DNA of 64,000 bases from Ancylostoma caninum (lineage: Eukaryota; Nematoda; Chromadorea; Rhabditida; Ancylostomatidae), in the NCBI GenBank assembly GCA_037903475.1, contig JBAJFG010000174.1:62001-126000 (forward strand). The letters are read 5' to 3'. Under the pieces are notes generated by a model. That model did not search any database, was not told the DNA's origin, and was given only the letters and a program-made list of their open reading frames with translations. The position numbers and the translations under genes are program-made. Shown here one piece after another: positions 43,858 to 53,398 of this stretch; within the stretch, counting starts at the first letter, position 1, and every line of letters starts with the position of its first letter.

Positions 43858-44937
43858 TGCGCTCATTGGAGTCCTACTGTTGCTATCGATTTCCAACTAG
43901 ACATTCTTGGTAACAAAACATATGTGTCGGAACTACTCGCGCCTTACGTATCTCAAGAAGTTGCGGGCTTGAACGTTACGGTAATCTCAATCCAAAAACC
44001 AGCCAACCCAATGGCGAACAAAAGGTTTGCAGTATCGAATAATGTCTCGTTCATTCTACAAGAAGACTTCCGCCTCCCTGTAGAATGCTACACCTACAGT
44101 CAAGCCAAAAATCAATTTGCTAGCTGCCCAAGCAGGGTCAGATGTGAGTGCAGCAACTCAATCAATAATTGCCTGTGTCCGCAAACATCGTTACACCAAA
44201 AAAGTGAGGCCATGCTTCCTTTCGTGACACCCTACTTTCGGGTAAACGTGTTAGGAAACGAGATCATAACTTCTTCCAATGAAGAAGAAGTAGTGCTAAG
44301 GGTTCAGTCTAGAATCTTTCAAGATTCGGCAGCGCTGACTCAATACCAAAAGTGCGTATTAGAAATCTCAAACGTAACTGGGTGTTACGACTGCGAGCAT
44401 GGGTCCCATTTGACTGTCGCATGCACCTCTCCCACGCAAACGGTGGTGACAGCTACTTGCGACAGTCAACAGTTCCCAATCAATTGTGGACCCAATACCG
44501 AAAGAACTAACCTACAATTACATTTCGAAAAGGCGGTTATAAGCGAAAAATGCGTAGCCTTCTGTATGGAAAACCCTACCAAATTCATTTTGCAAGGCCA
44601 CCTACACTACCACGTGCTGCTACCTAATGCATCAGTGTTTCACTACAGTTCGCATACGGTTAGTGTCAAGCATCAATGGTTCTCGGACATCAGCATCCCA
44701 GATCTTACCCCACTGATCAATGTCCTAGCACATCACTGGAAACTCGCATTAGCAGCCATCGGGGTAACACTGACTTTGTCAGCGGTCACCTACCTCATGG
44801 GCCCTATAGTCCTTATCTACCTCGTCAAAGTCCTACTCCGGATTCTATCCAGTCTCTCCAGTTATCTTTTCAATTGTTTCGGTCGGCCGTGCAAAACGGT
44901 GGGAACGGCCAGAGAGCAAGAGAGAGTAGAGAACTAG
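43858..44937 (+). pseudogene. Remainder of the envelope Gc after an in-frame TGA
   Basis: The sequence immediately after the TGA stays open in the same frame for 359 codons to a stop at 44935-44937, so the interruption is a single nonsense codon, not a frameshift. The segment has many paired cysteines typical of a class II fusion glycoprotein stem and a C-terminal membrane anchor (about 44740-44860) with a short cytoplasmic tail. Without readthrough it has no ATG-led start of its own at the right place, so I treat it as the broken half of env. Whether the TGA is fixed or a single-copy mutation cannot be told here. Confidence 0.85.
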
Positions 44938-45586
44938 AGGAGATCAAGAAATCAATATCGGGTCACCTAGTCATGTACATATTAGCCTAACCCCCCTCTT
45001 ACCTACTTGTATTATGGCAACTGGCCAATCGTTAGGCCACCGGCAGCAGGGGCTAAACACGCCCCGCCGATCGGCCAAGTTGCCAAAAAATTAAAAAAAA
45101 CCCACCTGTCCATCCGTCGATGGTGGTCCTGCGAGTCCTGCTCGTTTGCCCGCTTGTGGGCTACCAGCCGGAGCAGCAGAATAAATGTAAGCCCGAATTA
45201 GCGGGCAGGCATCGTTGCCGCCTCGAGGTAGATCAAGGTGATCCACCTCAAACTTGGGCAACGAAACCAAAAATCGCACAAAATATAAAAGGCGCGTGCA
45301 CCCAAGTCGCCTTCTCCGTATATCGCACGGGTCTGATAACATATCAGATCATATCAAATTACCCAATTCACCAGTCGGTATTGATTCACACTTCAAAGGG
45401 ACTCTGTAAATACCCTAGCACCACATTAATGCCCTCAAACGGCTGTAAATGCCGTAAATCGCCGCACTTGCACATTTAAGTGGTATCATCGTAAAAGTAG
45501 TTAGGCAGGCTACGATTTAGGCGAAAAAGGGAGGCATACTCCAAGTAGAAAGTAGTAAAAAGTGGGCGGACCAAAAGAAATTTGCG
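44938..45586 (+). promoter_or_regulatory. Post-env spacer with two TATAAAAG boxes
   Basis: Non-coding DNA between env and the accessory ORF. TATAAAAG occurs at 45284-45291 and, just past this interval, at 45587-45594, 28 bases before the ATG at 45622. This suggests, without proof, a separate transcript for the downstream ORF. A short inverted repeat (GATCAAGGTGATC) lies at about 45232-45244. Confidence 0.4.
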
Positions 45587-45621
45587 TATAAAAGCGGTAT
45601 AAGCTTGAGCAAATTACCATC

Positions 45622-46152
45622 ATGTCCATGTCCGACCGCAGTGCTTCTCCAGACATCCTGCAAGCCATGCAGGATCTCGACTCTATGCACCTGCCTGACT
45701 ACTCCGCTATGATGTCATTGCTGCGACAGATTTCCCTGAAGCTCGACGACGTCATCCCCCGAGTTCAGCGCCTGGAAGCTATTCTTCCACGGCTGGAATC
45801 TCTGCACAGTGTGGGTCCCGACCTACAACAGCTGCGGCTCGACAACGAGCTCCTCTTGCAGCACACAGGGACGATTATGGCGCATACTGCGCCTAAATCT
45901 AACTGTGTGTTCTGCTCTGTAGAGGAGAACAGAGACTCGCACTATTCGAGTCGCTGCTGCAAATTCGCCGACCCAGTGACTAGGACGGTTCAGGCTAGCA
46001 AATTGGGCTTATGCCTAAAATGCCTGAAACCGTCCCATGGGGACGACTGTAAGGTCGCATGCGCTGGTTGTGGTCTCGGCCACTACCAGTTGTTATGCAA
46101 CTCGAAGCGTCCCCACGCCAACGCCAACAACAGCAAGCGACCACGAAACTGA
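45622..46152 (+). CDS. Accessory zinc-knuckle protein of the Bel/Pao element, 176 aa
   Basis: The N-terminal 100 residues contain leucine-rich heptads (MMSLLRQISLKLDDVIPRVQ, then RLEAILPRLESL), likely a coiled coil. Residues about 95-160 carry Cys/His clusters with the same order as the element's own Gag knuckles: CVFC, a later H and C, CLKC, H, C, CAGC, H, C. The tail is basic and Asn-rich (ends NSKRPRN). It lies after env and before the 3' LTR, outside the usual Gag-Pol-Env plan. TATAAAAG sits 28 bases upstream of the ATG. Likely a nucleic-acid-binding, nucleocapsid-like accessory protein, or a captured second Gag fragment. The ATG two codons on (ATGTCCATG) is an alternative start. Confidence 0.7.
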   Translation: MSMSDRSASPDILQAMQDLDSMHLPDYSAMMSLLRQISLKLDDVIPRVQRLEAILPRLESLHSVGPDLQQLRLDNELLLQHTGTIMAHTAPKSNCVFCSVEENRDSHYSSRCCKFADPVTRTVQASKLGLCLKCLKPSHGDDCKVACAGCGLGHYQLLCNSKRPHANANNSKRPRN

Positions 46153-46375
46153 TGACGACGTCTGCAGCCAGCCACCGCCACGACCACCGACTCCAACCAC
46201 GACCACCGACTCCAGCCACCGCCACCGACCAGCCACTACAGCCACCGCCCCCGACCAACAACTCCCACCCGTTCCGCCATCCAGCCATGCAGCCCGATGC
46301 TGCGAAGATATACCGTTGTTGTATGTATGTAAAAAAAATTTCTGTGTTAATAACTATGCCTTGTCGCCCCCGGAG
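46153..46375 (+). other. Spacer before the 3' LTR, with CCACCGACT repeats
   Basis: Short direct repeats of CGACCACCGACTCCA and CAGCCACCGCC read Pro/Thr-rich in another frame (ORF from 46037). The 15 bases before the LTR are C-rich (CGCCCCCGGAG), not the polypurine tract normally needed for plus-strand priming. An A8 run lies about 37-44 bases upstream of the LTR. Confidence 0.5.
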
Positions 46376-46637
46376 TGTCATCACGCCAGCCGTGATGACC
46401 CCGGCATACGTGGCCCCGCCCACCCCGGCTGTAAGTACGGGCAGGGCCACCGAGTGCTCATACTCGATCTAAGAGCACGCAAAGTGCAGCGGTTACTGAT
46501 CTCGTCTTAATAAAGCTGAACCACCACTCTCCTCTATTCTTAGTGCAGGGCCTCAAAACCCTGTTGTTGTCATCCGGCTGTCCATTCTGTGGACAATCTT
46601 GAAAGGGTTTCCAACCCACCGTCTTCTCGCCCATATA
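46376..46637 (+). repeat. 3' LTR
   Basis: 262 bp, same as the 5' LTR except two bases (AATAAA for GATAAA; ACCCACC for ACCCTCC). The AATAAA at 46509-46514 is a good polyadenylation signal. Confidence 0.96.
46509..46514 (+). terminator. Polyadenylation signal in the 3' LTR
   Basis: AATAAA, present only in the 3' LTR; the 5' copy reads GATAAA. Confidence 0.65.
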
Positions 46638-46781
46638 AGATCAGGCGCCATCTGTGAGCTAATAGACCATACGTGCGAATTGCTGAAACCTCCGCTCTCA
46701 CGTAGTCTTTCAACTGAGAATTTGATCTATTGGAATGGATCAGATCGCGCGCGATGTTTACTCCAAGGTGAATGCCCTGTA

Positions 46782-47775
46782 CACTTACAGTGAACGCCAA
46801 TGGTGCTTCATTTTCCGTGGATCCGGGAAATTAGGAAAAGAAACAGTTGTGCATTGCTTACAAAGTTTAGGAAAATCATACTCTCTGCCATTATGCAAGT
46901 CTGAACACGTCGTTGAACAATTTTGTTGCCCAAATGGCTAAAGTGCGTGGCCACAACTTTCTAAATGAATTGTAGCCAGATGGGTTTCGTGACTCCCACC
47001 ATGCAAAGAGAGCCGCTGGCCATTCGATACGCGCTCTGTCAACAGTGGCTGAGCCTGCAACCTGAAGCGTCGTTAAATGGTATTCCATGTGGTCATATTG
47101 TAGCCATATCTCTCACATCTCAACAGCTACAAGGCCCATGGTATACTTTACAGTGACACTGTCGCTAGGCTGAGTGGCGATTCTCACCCCCACAGCCAGC
47201 TCATTAAAGGTGCGAGCCAAGTGTGAAGCGCCTTTGGCAGAGGCTAGCATCAAACCAAACGGATCCGCCTGATTGATCTCAGAGCAATCTCAACCCTTTG
47301 TGGCGTTACGGCATGCGATCATCGCGGTGCGATGAGCAGCTCCATACAGTGAAGTTTCTTCTTCTCTGACACCAATTTAAGCCGATTCTTCGTTTTGGCG
47401 GAGTAGCGTTCGAGAGAACGAATACCCGTACGCAGTGGCGGTTATGGGGTTGAATGCGAATCGAGCAGGAGATTATCACTAGAGCACGAAAAGTGTAACT
47501 TTAAGAATCGAGGTCTTTCCCGTGCTATAGGGCATTCAGAAAGGAGTCGGTACTGGTGCATTCACGGACCTGAGGTGAGCCATGTGTTCCACGTACTCCC
47601 ACATCATTTCCGGGACCCTTTCTAACATGTTAAGCAGTTAAAAATTACTGCGGCTAACAAGCTTGAACATGCGCGACTTGGCAAAGGCCGTTCTGACCTC
47701 TTTACGTAAAAATGCACCAATACCGACTCATTTCTGTACCGCCTGTAATTGCAAATGCATCAGTTACCACGCCCA
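46782..47775. other. Unassigned stretch with repeat remnants
   Basis: Starts with a family F-like terminus (TACAGTGAACGCCAATGG at about 46787). At about 47131-47165 there is a fragment of family E (GGCCCATGGTATACTTTACA). At 47500-47650 lies the dispersed repeat also seen at 33300 and 33820. No gene. Confidence 0.45.
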
Positions 47776-48076
47776 CTCAGACAAAACTGCCGTGCGAGCG
47801 GGCCCCGGTAGAACGGGTCGCAGCCATGTCGCGGTCCGCTCGCTTGGTTGTCGCAGCCCGCTCGCACGGTTGTCGTGGCCCGCTCGCACGGAAAATCCTC
47901 GTGCGAGCGGGCCGCGACAACATAGGTTGGCCCAAAATACCGTGCGAGCGGGCCACAATAACCGTGCGGGCGGGTTGCGACAACCAAGCGAGCGGGCTGC
48001 GACATGGCTGCGACCCGCTCTGCCGGGGCCCGCTCGCAGCCATGTCGCGTCCCGCTCGATCGGACTTTTGTCTGAG
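47776..48076. mobile_element. Family H element, 301 bp, GC-rich palindromic body
   Basis: TIRs CTCAGACAAAACTGCCGTGC and ACTTTTGTCTGAG. The body consists of about ten copies, in both orientations, of CGTGCGAGCGGGCC and GTTGTCGC. All frames are open because of composition; the ORFs of 109-140 codons are not genes. Confidence 0.82.
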
Positions 48077-48635
48077 CAGTTATGAGCAAAGACTGTTCCT
48101 ATGACTGTAAAATAACATATTTCGTCATCACACTGAAGCTTTATCTTTTATTCGCCATCCATCTTGTGGTCGTTGACCTCAGCTCTTGAACGGAACTCTA
48201 CGAAATCTTGATAAAGTGGGTAATATAAATTGTTGGAGAATGCTTCAGACCCATAGAGTGGACAGGAGTGGAATTTCTTTCATCCCACCGTCCCTTTTAT
48301 CGTTTTGGCAAAATTTGTCTAGAAGAGTCGCTCCTTCTCAAAATGGAGAGTCACCTCGTACTAAGCACTTGCATGCCTTTTCACAAGTGGGATTAGTTGG
48401 ATTTAGGTAATTCAGAGGTTTAACATCCGTAATGATTTCCCTTTACGTGTAGAGCGAAGCCCAACGGACAATCGGTCCGTTGTTCCCAAACTGCGCGCTC
48501 AGAATGAGCAGCATTTTCCGGGCTAAAATTAACCATTCTGATGCAGGCATGTACTTCCACGCTGTTTATCCAGCATCGAAACCATCTTTATAGACGTCAC
48601 TTGCGTCACTTGTAATATGGGCTTCATTGAAGGTA
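48077..48635. other. Unassigned spacer
   Basis: No gene, TIR pair or array supported. Confidence 0.3.
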
Positions 48636-48849
48636 TGGTCTATTAGCTCACAGAAGGCGCCTGATCTGACATTGTTTGCAATTACGACTTTTCCTGCAGA
48701 ATGCGTCTGGAAATATATTTTAGCGGATGGCAGTGGGGAAACATTAGAATGGAAGGAACCACATCATATGGATATCAAAAAAGTGCGAAAAATCGATCAG
48801 TTAGCCGAAAAATGGTGAAGTCGTAGTTGCGGACAAAGTCGGATCGGGC

Positions 48850-50550
48850 CAGGCCCCAGCACAGGTCTCCCCGGGGGCAAGCTGGGCTTCGTAGAAGGGC
48901 CGAAAAGCAAAGGGGGCTTCGTACTGGAAAAAATTGCGTTTATTACTTCTAAGGGAAGCATCACGTTCATTAGGCGACGTAGAGGCATTAAACAAGTTAA
49001 GTGACCTCATCATTGAGCGTGGAGAGGCTGCTCGTGCTTTGAGCGGCGCAACAGGGACGACCGATGCCGAAAAATGGCTTGCAACGAGGCTGTTCGCTCT
49101 CTGAGCGGCCAGGCGACTGTCCGGTCCACGTATTCCGATTGGAGCACATATTCTACATACACCGTAGGATTTAAGAATTCCTGCGCAGTCTAAACGCAAC
49201 CAAATGACATGATATCTTCACTAACAAAAGAACTAAGGGAACACTACAGCTGTTTGAACGGACGATCAAAACTTATGTACCGCACGAAAGATATACGCGA
49301 AAAACCCTTTTCCGGAAATTTCGTGGAGCTGCTGCGAAGTCCAGACTTTAAGATTGGGCTTGAAAATTGGAGTATGGGGAGAACTCAGGGGGCACTACAA
49401 CTGTATGCTCAGTATTGCCACAACCGATGTACGGCGCAAAGAATATATGTGAGGGAGACCTCAGGTCGCCCCCCAGGTCGCCCAGGGCGACCTAAGTTAC
49501 TTACTGAGCACACACTTTTTTATGCACTTTTTCTTCAAGGTCCGCTTCATCATTCAAGCACCTGATGGATTCGATCCATGAAGTATGGAATTCATAGGAG
49601 TTCTCGGAGTGTTGCTAACTTGAGGTAATTTGGCGTTCAAAATACATAATGAGCATACACTTTTTTATTTCACATAATTTTCGGCTTTTCGCAGTGAACA
49701 CTTGTAGTACCGCTTTAGTTCTTTTGTTACTGAAGATATCAAATCATTCCGTTGCGTTTACACTGCGCAGGAATCCTTGGAATCCTACGGAGTCCAAGCC
49801 TGTAGAATATGTGCTCCAATCGAACGACGCCGCGGACTAGTTTCAACGCGTTCTCCCTTGTAACAAGAATCACCTGTTCATCCTCACACGTTCCAGTGAC
49901 CGTTCCATTTCCTTCCATCATCGTTTATAGGGTAATTTACATCAGCTGCGTGCGTCAGACGCACGCATCAACTTGCGAAGGATCGTCCATGAGGACCGTT
50001 CGGCATGTCCGTCCTCAATGAAAAGAATGTACGGCCGCCTCGAGGCCGTAAGGCGGTATTTATGGTTGATGCGCGTCAAATTTGACGTGGCGATGCAAAT
50101 GCAAAACGAAGAGGAGAAGAGAATGCGCGGCAGGATGCGAATGTTCCTGGCTTTGCCGCGAACAAACTGCGTTCTAATCTTAGCCGCATCGACACATCGC
50201 GAAAACTTCGTGAAATTTCAGGCCGACGCGTCAGCTTTGACGCTCATCAACCGTGATAGCATCTAAACGCGTGCCCCTGAGCCGCGTCAGCGATGCGACT
50301 GGCCCTATCCTTCATCATATTTCAATTTTTTGCCTCAGAATCAGAATGTCGTGCCTTTACGTTCCTCGAATTGTGGTTTGCACTATGAACTCGTGCCCCA
50401 CCATGAGCTGTTACCCGGAACTCCTATTTCTAGAGTGGGTTAACGTTTTCCTTTCGTTTGCATGTTCAAAGGGGGCTTCGTAAAATTTTGGTTTTTCAAA
50501 GGGGGCTTCGTTTTGATTTTGGCGCGGGGAAGACCTCGTGCCGGGGCCTG
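48850..50550. mobile_element. hAT-type non-autonomous element, 1.7 kb
   Basis: TIRs CAGGCCCCAGCACAGGTCTC and GAAGACCTCGTGCCGGGGCC (then TG), bounded by an exact 8-bp duplication GATCGGGC (48842-48849, 50551-50558). CAG-starting TIRs and 8-bp duplications are hAT hallmarks. GGGGGCTTCGT occurs near both ends (about 48911, 50470, 50500), as expected of subterminal transposase sites. No hAT transposase was seen. A stop-free stretch at 48892-49101 has no recognised domain. Confidence 0.87.
50061..50258. mobile_element. Diverged family D MITE inside the hAT-type element
   Basis: Left TATGGTTGATGCGCGTCAAA, right CTTTGACGCTCATCAACCGT (then GATA). The interior words GCGAACAAAC and GCGAAAACTTCGTG match 61379-61600. 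An older relative of family D. Confidence 0.6.
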
Positions 50551-50587
50551 GATCGGGCGCCCTCTGTGAGCTAATAGACTGTACATA

Positions 50588-50824
50588 CAGTCCCGTGGAT
50601 CAGGAGGGAAGGATCTCCGCGACGCTTAGAATCCTCCACGTCGTTCCACTTCGTTATCTCCAACAAGCAGATCATGGGTCGACATGTTGGAGATGACTGA
50701 AGACAACGTTCGACCTGATACGCAGTTATGTCTAACATGTCGACCCACGATCTGCTTGTTGGAGATAACGACGTGGAGGATTCTAAGCGTCGCGGAGATC
50801 CTTCCCTCCTAATCTACAGGACTG
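50588..50824. mobile_element. Family G MITE, copy 2 (237 bp)
   Basis: TIRs CAGTCCCGTGGATCAGGAGG and TAATCTACAGGACTG, TA flanks at 50586-50587 and 50825-50826. Interior as in 34111-34348 but with the asymmetrical TTCCACTTCG insert on the other arm. Confidence 0.9.
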
Positions 50825-50826
50825 TA

Positions 50827-51063
50827 TGGTCTATTAGCTCACAGAGGGCGTCTGATCCGACTTTTTCTGCAATTACGACTTTTCCCGCAGAATGCGTCTG
50901 GAAGGATACTTTAGCGAATGGCAGTAGGGAAACATAAGAATGGAAGGAACCGCACCATATGGATATCAAAAAAGTGCAAAAAATAGATTGATTAGCCTAA
51001 AAATGGTGAGGTGGTAGTTGCGGACAAAGTCAGATCGGGCGCCCTCTGCGAGCTAATAGACTG
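50827..51063. mobile_element. Family B MITE, intact (237 bp)
   Basis: TIRs TGGTCTATTAGCTCACAGAG and TCTGCGAGCTAATAGACTG, TA flanks shared with the elements on both sides. This uninterrupted copy is the reference for the split copies at 35919 and 48636. Confidence 0.92.
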
Positions 51064-51065
51064 TA

Positions 51066-51302
51066 TAGTCTGTCCGAAACGACGAGTCCGCCCACGCACG
51101 CGGGGATCGAGAGGCGGCGCGGCTGAGACGGATGCTGTTGGCTGCCACGTCGTCCACATCACAGCCAAATCATTGGTCAGCACCATGAAGATAACGATGA
51201 GACGTGATACGCAGATCAGAGATGATGATGTGGAGCGCTGGCAAACGTGGCAGCTTCTCTATCCCCGCGTGCGTGGGCGGACTCGTCGTTTCGGACAGAC
51301 TA
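51066..51302. mobile_element. Family A MITE, copy 4 (237 bp)
   Basis: TIRs TAGTCTGTCCGAAACGACGA and TCGTCGTTTCGGACAGACTA. The left TA (51064-51065) is the right target of the family B copy. Right TA at 51303-51304. Confidence 0.92.
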
Positions 51303-51464
51303 TACCAGCTCTTGCCAAAAGCGCTTTACACTTCGCTCACACCTCTTATTAGGCGGGTGTCCGGGTGAGAAACGCAACGAGTCCCTGCCCTATGAAAAAA
51401 ATGAATAAAAGTGATGAGAAGAAAATGTTACAGTTTATCATATCTTATCGCATGGTTTGCGTTA

Positions 51465-51659
51465 CCCCTATGGCATACTACACAGCGACGCTGTCACTGC
51501 GACCACTCATCACCAAAAGATTTCGTAGATCTGCTCCTATGCCGCTACGCTATTCCACACAAATTGTGTGATAAGACATGAGACTTTGCAACGTTTTGTT
51601 GTCATCATTTCCATTCATTTTCTTCGCCGAAGGTGTCGCTGCGAAGTATGCCATAGGCC
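51465..51659. mobile_element. Family E MITE, copy 4 (195 bp)
   Basis: CCCCTATGGCATACTACACA at the left and GCGAAGTATGCCATAGGCC at the right. TTA precedes it but GAT follows, so the right site has mutated. Collinear with the three 197-bp copies. Confidence 0.82.
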
Positions 51660-51661
51660 GA

Positions 51662-52259
51662 TACTATTGTATATACTTGAGCGGCCCCACTATCGAGCCC
51701 AAACTCAAAACCATGGATTCCTCTGAAAACTTGCATACAGGGGTAATTCGATGTGCTCAACACGAATATCATATTCACTTCGCATGACAGCATCGATTTT
51801 ATTGATTTTATCGACTTTTTCAAGTTCGACTCGTATGTCAAACCTCTCTGAAAAAGTGCATTTAGAGATTTTTGAAGTTGCTGATCACAAATATAACAAC
51901 CGTTTTGCATCATATCCTCGATTTCGTTGGTTTTCTCTAGGTTTTTATCTGTAGGGCGATGTAATCGCTGACTCCACTGGAGTTTTCCCCATCAAGTCGA
52001 CCTTTTCTTGTGAAATATACATATTCATCATATTTGTAACCAGCACCTTCAGAAACCCCAGCAGGCAAATTTCCAGAGCGATCCGAGAGGAGGTCCATAC
52101 TTGGGAAAAATCGATAAAATCAATAAAATCGATACTATCATGCAAACTGAATATGATATTCGTGATCAGCACATCGGATTCTCCCTGTATGCAAGTTTTC
52201 AGAGGAATCCATGATTTTGAGTTTGGGCTCGATAGTGGGGCCGCTCAAGTACAATAGTA
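51662..52259. mobile_element. 598-bp element with long TIRs
   Basis: Arms of about 160 bp: TACTATTGTATATACTTGAG and GCGGCCCCACTATCGAGCCC at the left, complemented at 52220-52259. They extend inward through AAAACTTGCATACAGGG, AATATCATATTCA and ATCGATTTTATTGATTTTAT. It shares GCTCAACACGAATAT and TATTGATTTTAT with the 118-bp array at 34741. Non-coding. Confidence 0.85.
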
Positions 52260-52453
52260 GTATCCATAGGTCTACTAGAGTCTAGTTGTCCGGATCCGGA
52301 CGCCTGCACTTCGCCATCTTCTTCCTCGCACTTTGAGTGTACGTCATTGAAGTCACCGTTCTCTTTCTCAACTTATCCTACTCTGTGACACATCGAGCGG
52401 TTCTGGACCACTGATGCCTTCTACGAATGAGAATTTTCGGTTTAACGCACATA

Positions 52454-52651
52454 CAGGAAGCTCCAAATGTCCGCAGTCAAGAGGGACGTGGCCACGACGC
52501 GGCTTTAGACAGAGACACAGGCGCTCGGCGTGCTGCTACTGGTTGGCTGCAGAGTCAGAGAAGCCAGAGGGAGCATAGAGAGCGCCTGAGTCTGATCAAG
52601 GAGCCGCGCCGTGGCCACGCCTTCTTGACTGCGGACATTTGGAGCTTCCTG
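52454..52651. mobile_element. 198-bp MITE at TA
   Basis: TIRs CAGGAAGCTCCAAATGTCCG and CGGACATTTGGAGCTTCCTG are perfect for at least 20 bases and continue (CAGTCAAGA, CGTGGCCACG). TA flanks at 52452-52453 and 52652-52653. Single copy here. Confidence 0.9.
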
Positions 52652-52743
52652 TATGTCATTCCCTAGCAGCCGCTCAAACATTGACTGAGTGTATCTCCAC
52701 TTCGCCAATGATGTCAGACAATCATGGCGTCGAAGAGCAGGTA

Positions 52744-53398
52744 CTCAGACAAAAGTCCGATCCAGCGGGACGCGATGTGGCTGCGAGCGGGCCCCGCTCA
52801 GATATTCGGCCGCGAGTCCCGCCTGACAAAATCATGACTCCTGCTCGAGTGTGAGCGGGAGTCATCAAAAACTGCGCGTTTTTGTCCCGCAACATCCCGA
52901 TTTAGTACTGCGAGCTCCGGCGGGAGACCGGATTTTGTCCGGACGATGATACCCAGCCCCATGATCCAATCCAAAGGAGGTCGAATTTTGTCTCGGAACG
53001 GAAAAGCAGAGAAAGCAAAAATGCGCGTCGAGTTCAGGAGCGCACGCACTCCATCCGCCGGCGCCGGCCGCTACTAGCGGATCAGGACGCATTTCTGCAT
53101 CCGAACCGCATCTGCGCGCGACCGCTCTCCACGCATCTCGCCTGGTCCCTGCACTGGGTCACGGTTTCAACCGGGCCTCAGTGGGCCTGACGAGTCCAGT
53201 AGGACTCCACTCTCCACCGAGGCGGAAAGTAGACTGAGGTCTGCCTGCAAACTGATGCCCTTATATACCCCTCGCTGGAGGCGCATACCGCCACGTGACG
53301 ATCAGTGCACCGGATTTCGTCGCAAAAATGAAAAAGGGGCGTTTTGTCAGGCGGGACTCGCGCCTGAATGTCTGAGTCGCACGGCACTTTCGTCTGAG
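52744..53398. mobile_element. Family H element, 655 bp
   Basis: TIRs CTCAGACAAAAGTCCGATCC and GCACTTTCGTCTGAG with TA flanks (52742-52743, 53399-53400). The interior holds CGAGTCCCGCCTGACAAAA and its complement, related to the repeat at 366-600. Non-coding. Confidence 0.8.

Larger units (their letters stand above)
36363..46637 (+). mobile_element. Full-length Bel/Pao LTR element with envelope, 10,275 bp
   Basis: The element has 262-bp LTRs at both ends, an AGATC duplication at 36358-36362 and 46638-46642, a tRNA-Gly primer site, a 2258-codon Gag-Pol-Env frame, an Env continuation after one TGA, and an additional zinc-knuckle ORF. The domain order Gag-Pro-RT-RNaseH-Int is that of the Bel/Pao family. 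The LTRs differ at two positions by eye, so the insertion is young. The envelope resembles phlebovirus Gn/Gc, as described for nematode Bel/Pao retroviruses such as Tas and Cer7. The TGA means this copy probably makes no complete envelope unless the stop is read through. I see no purine-rich tract just before the 3' LTR. Confidence 0.96.
35919..46669. mobile_element. Family B MITE, split by a family A MITE and the Bel/Pao element
   Basis: Pieces 35919-35928 (CAGTCTATTA), 36167-36362 (GCTCACAGAGGGCGCC ... ATGTCAGATC) and 46643-46669 (AGGCGCC ... CTAATAGACCA) reassemble to about 233 bp. They match the intact 237-bp copy at 50827-51063. TA lies on both sides (35917-35918, 46670-46671). Confidence 0.87.
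35861..46779. mobile_element. Family C MITE, split by nested insertions
   Basis: The left piece 35861-35916 (AGGCATTTGTC, GAGTAAACATCGGTGCAATT, ACCTAGTAC) and right piece 46672-46779 (GTGCGAATTGCTG, GAGAATTTGATCTATTGG, GATGTTTACTCC, ATGCCCTG) join into one family C element when the intervening 10.8 kb is removed. The join falls at TA, and the uninterrupted copies at 33103 and 61200 read GGCTACGTGCG and GGCTATACATGCG across it. Confidence 0.85.
48636..50581. mobile_element. Family B MITE, split by a hAT-type element
   Basis: Left piece 48636-48849 (TGGTCTATTAGCTCACAGA ... GGACAAAGTCGGATCGGGC) and right piece 50559-50581 (GCCCTCTGTGAGCTAATAG, ACTG) combine to about 237 bp, matching 50827-51063. 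TA flanks at 48634-48635 and 50582-50583. Confidence 0.88.

Noticed and set aside
47663..48104. Arg/Pro-rich overlapping ORFs on both strands
   Set aside because: GC-rich palindromic interior of a family H element; open in almost every frame because of composition.
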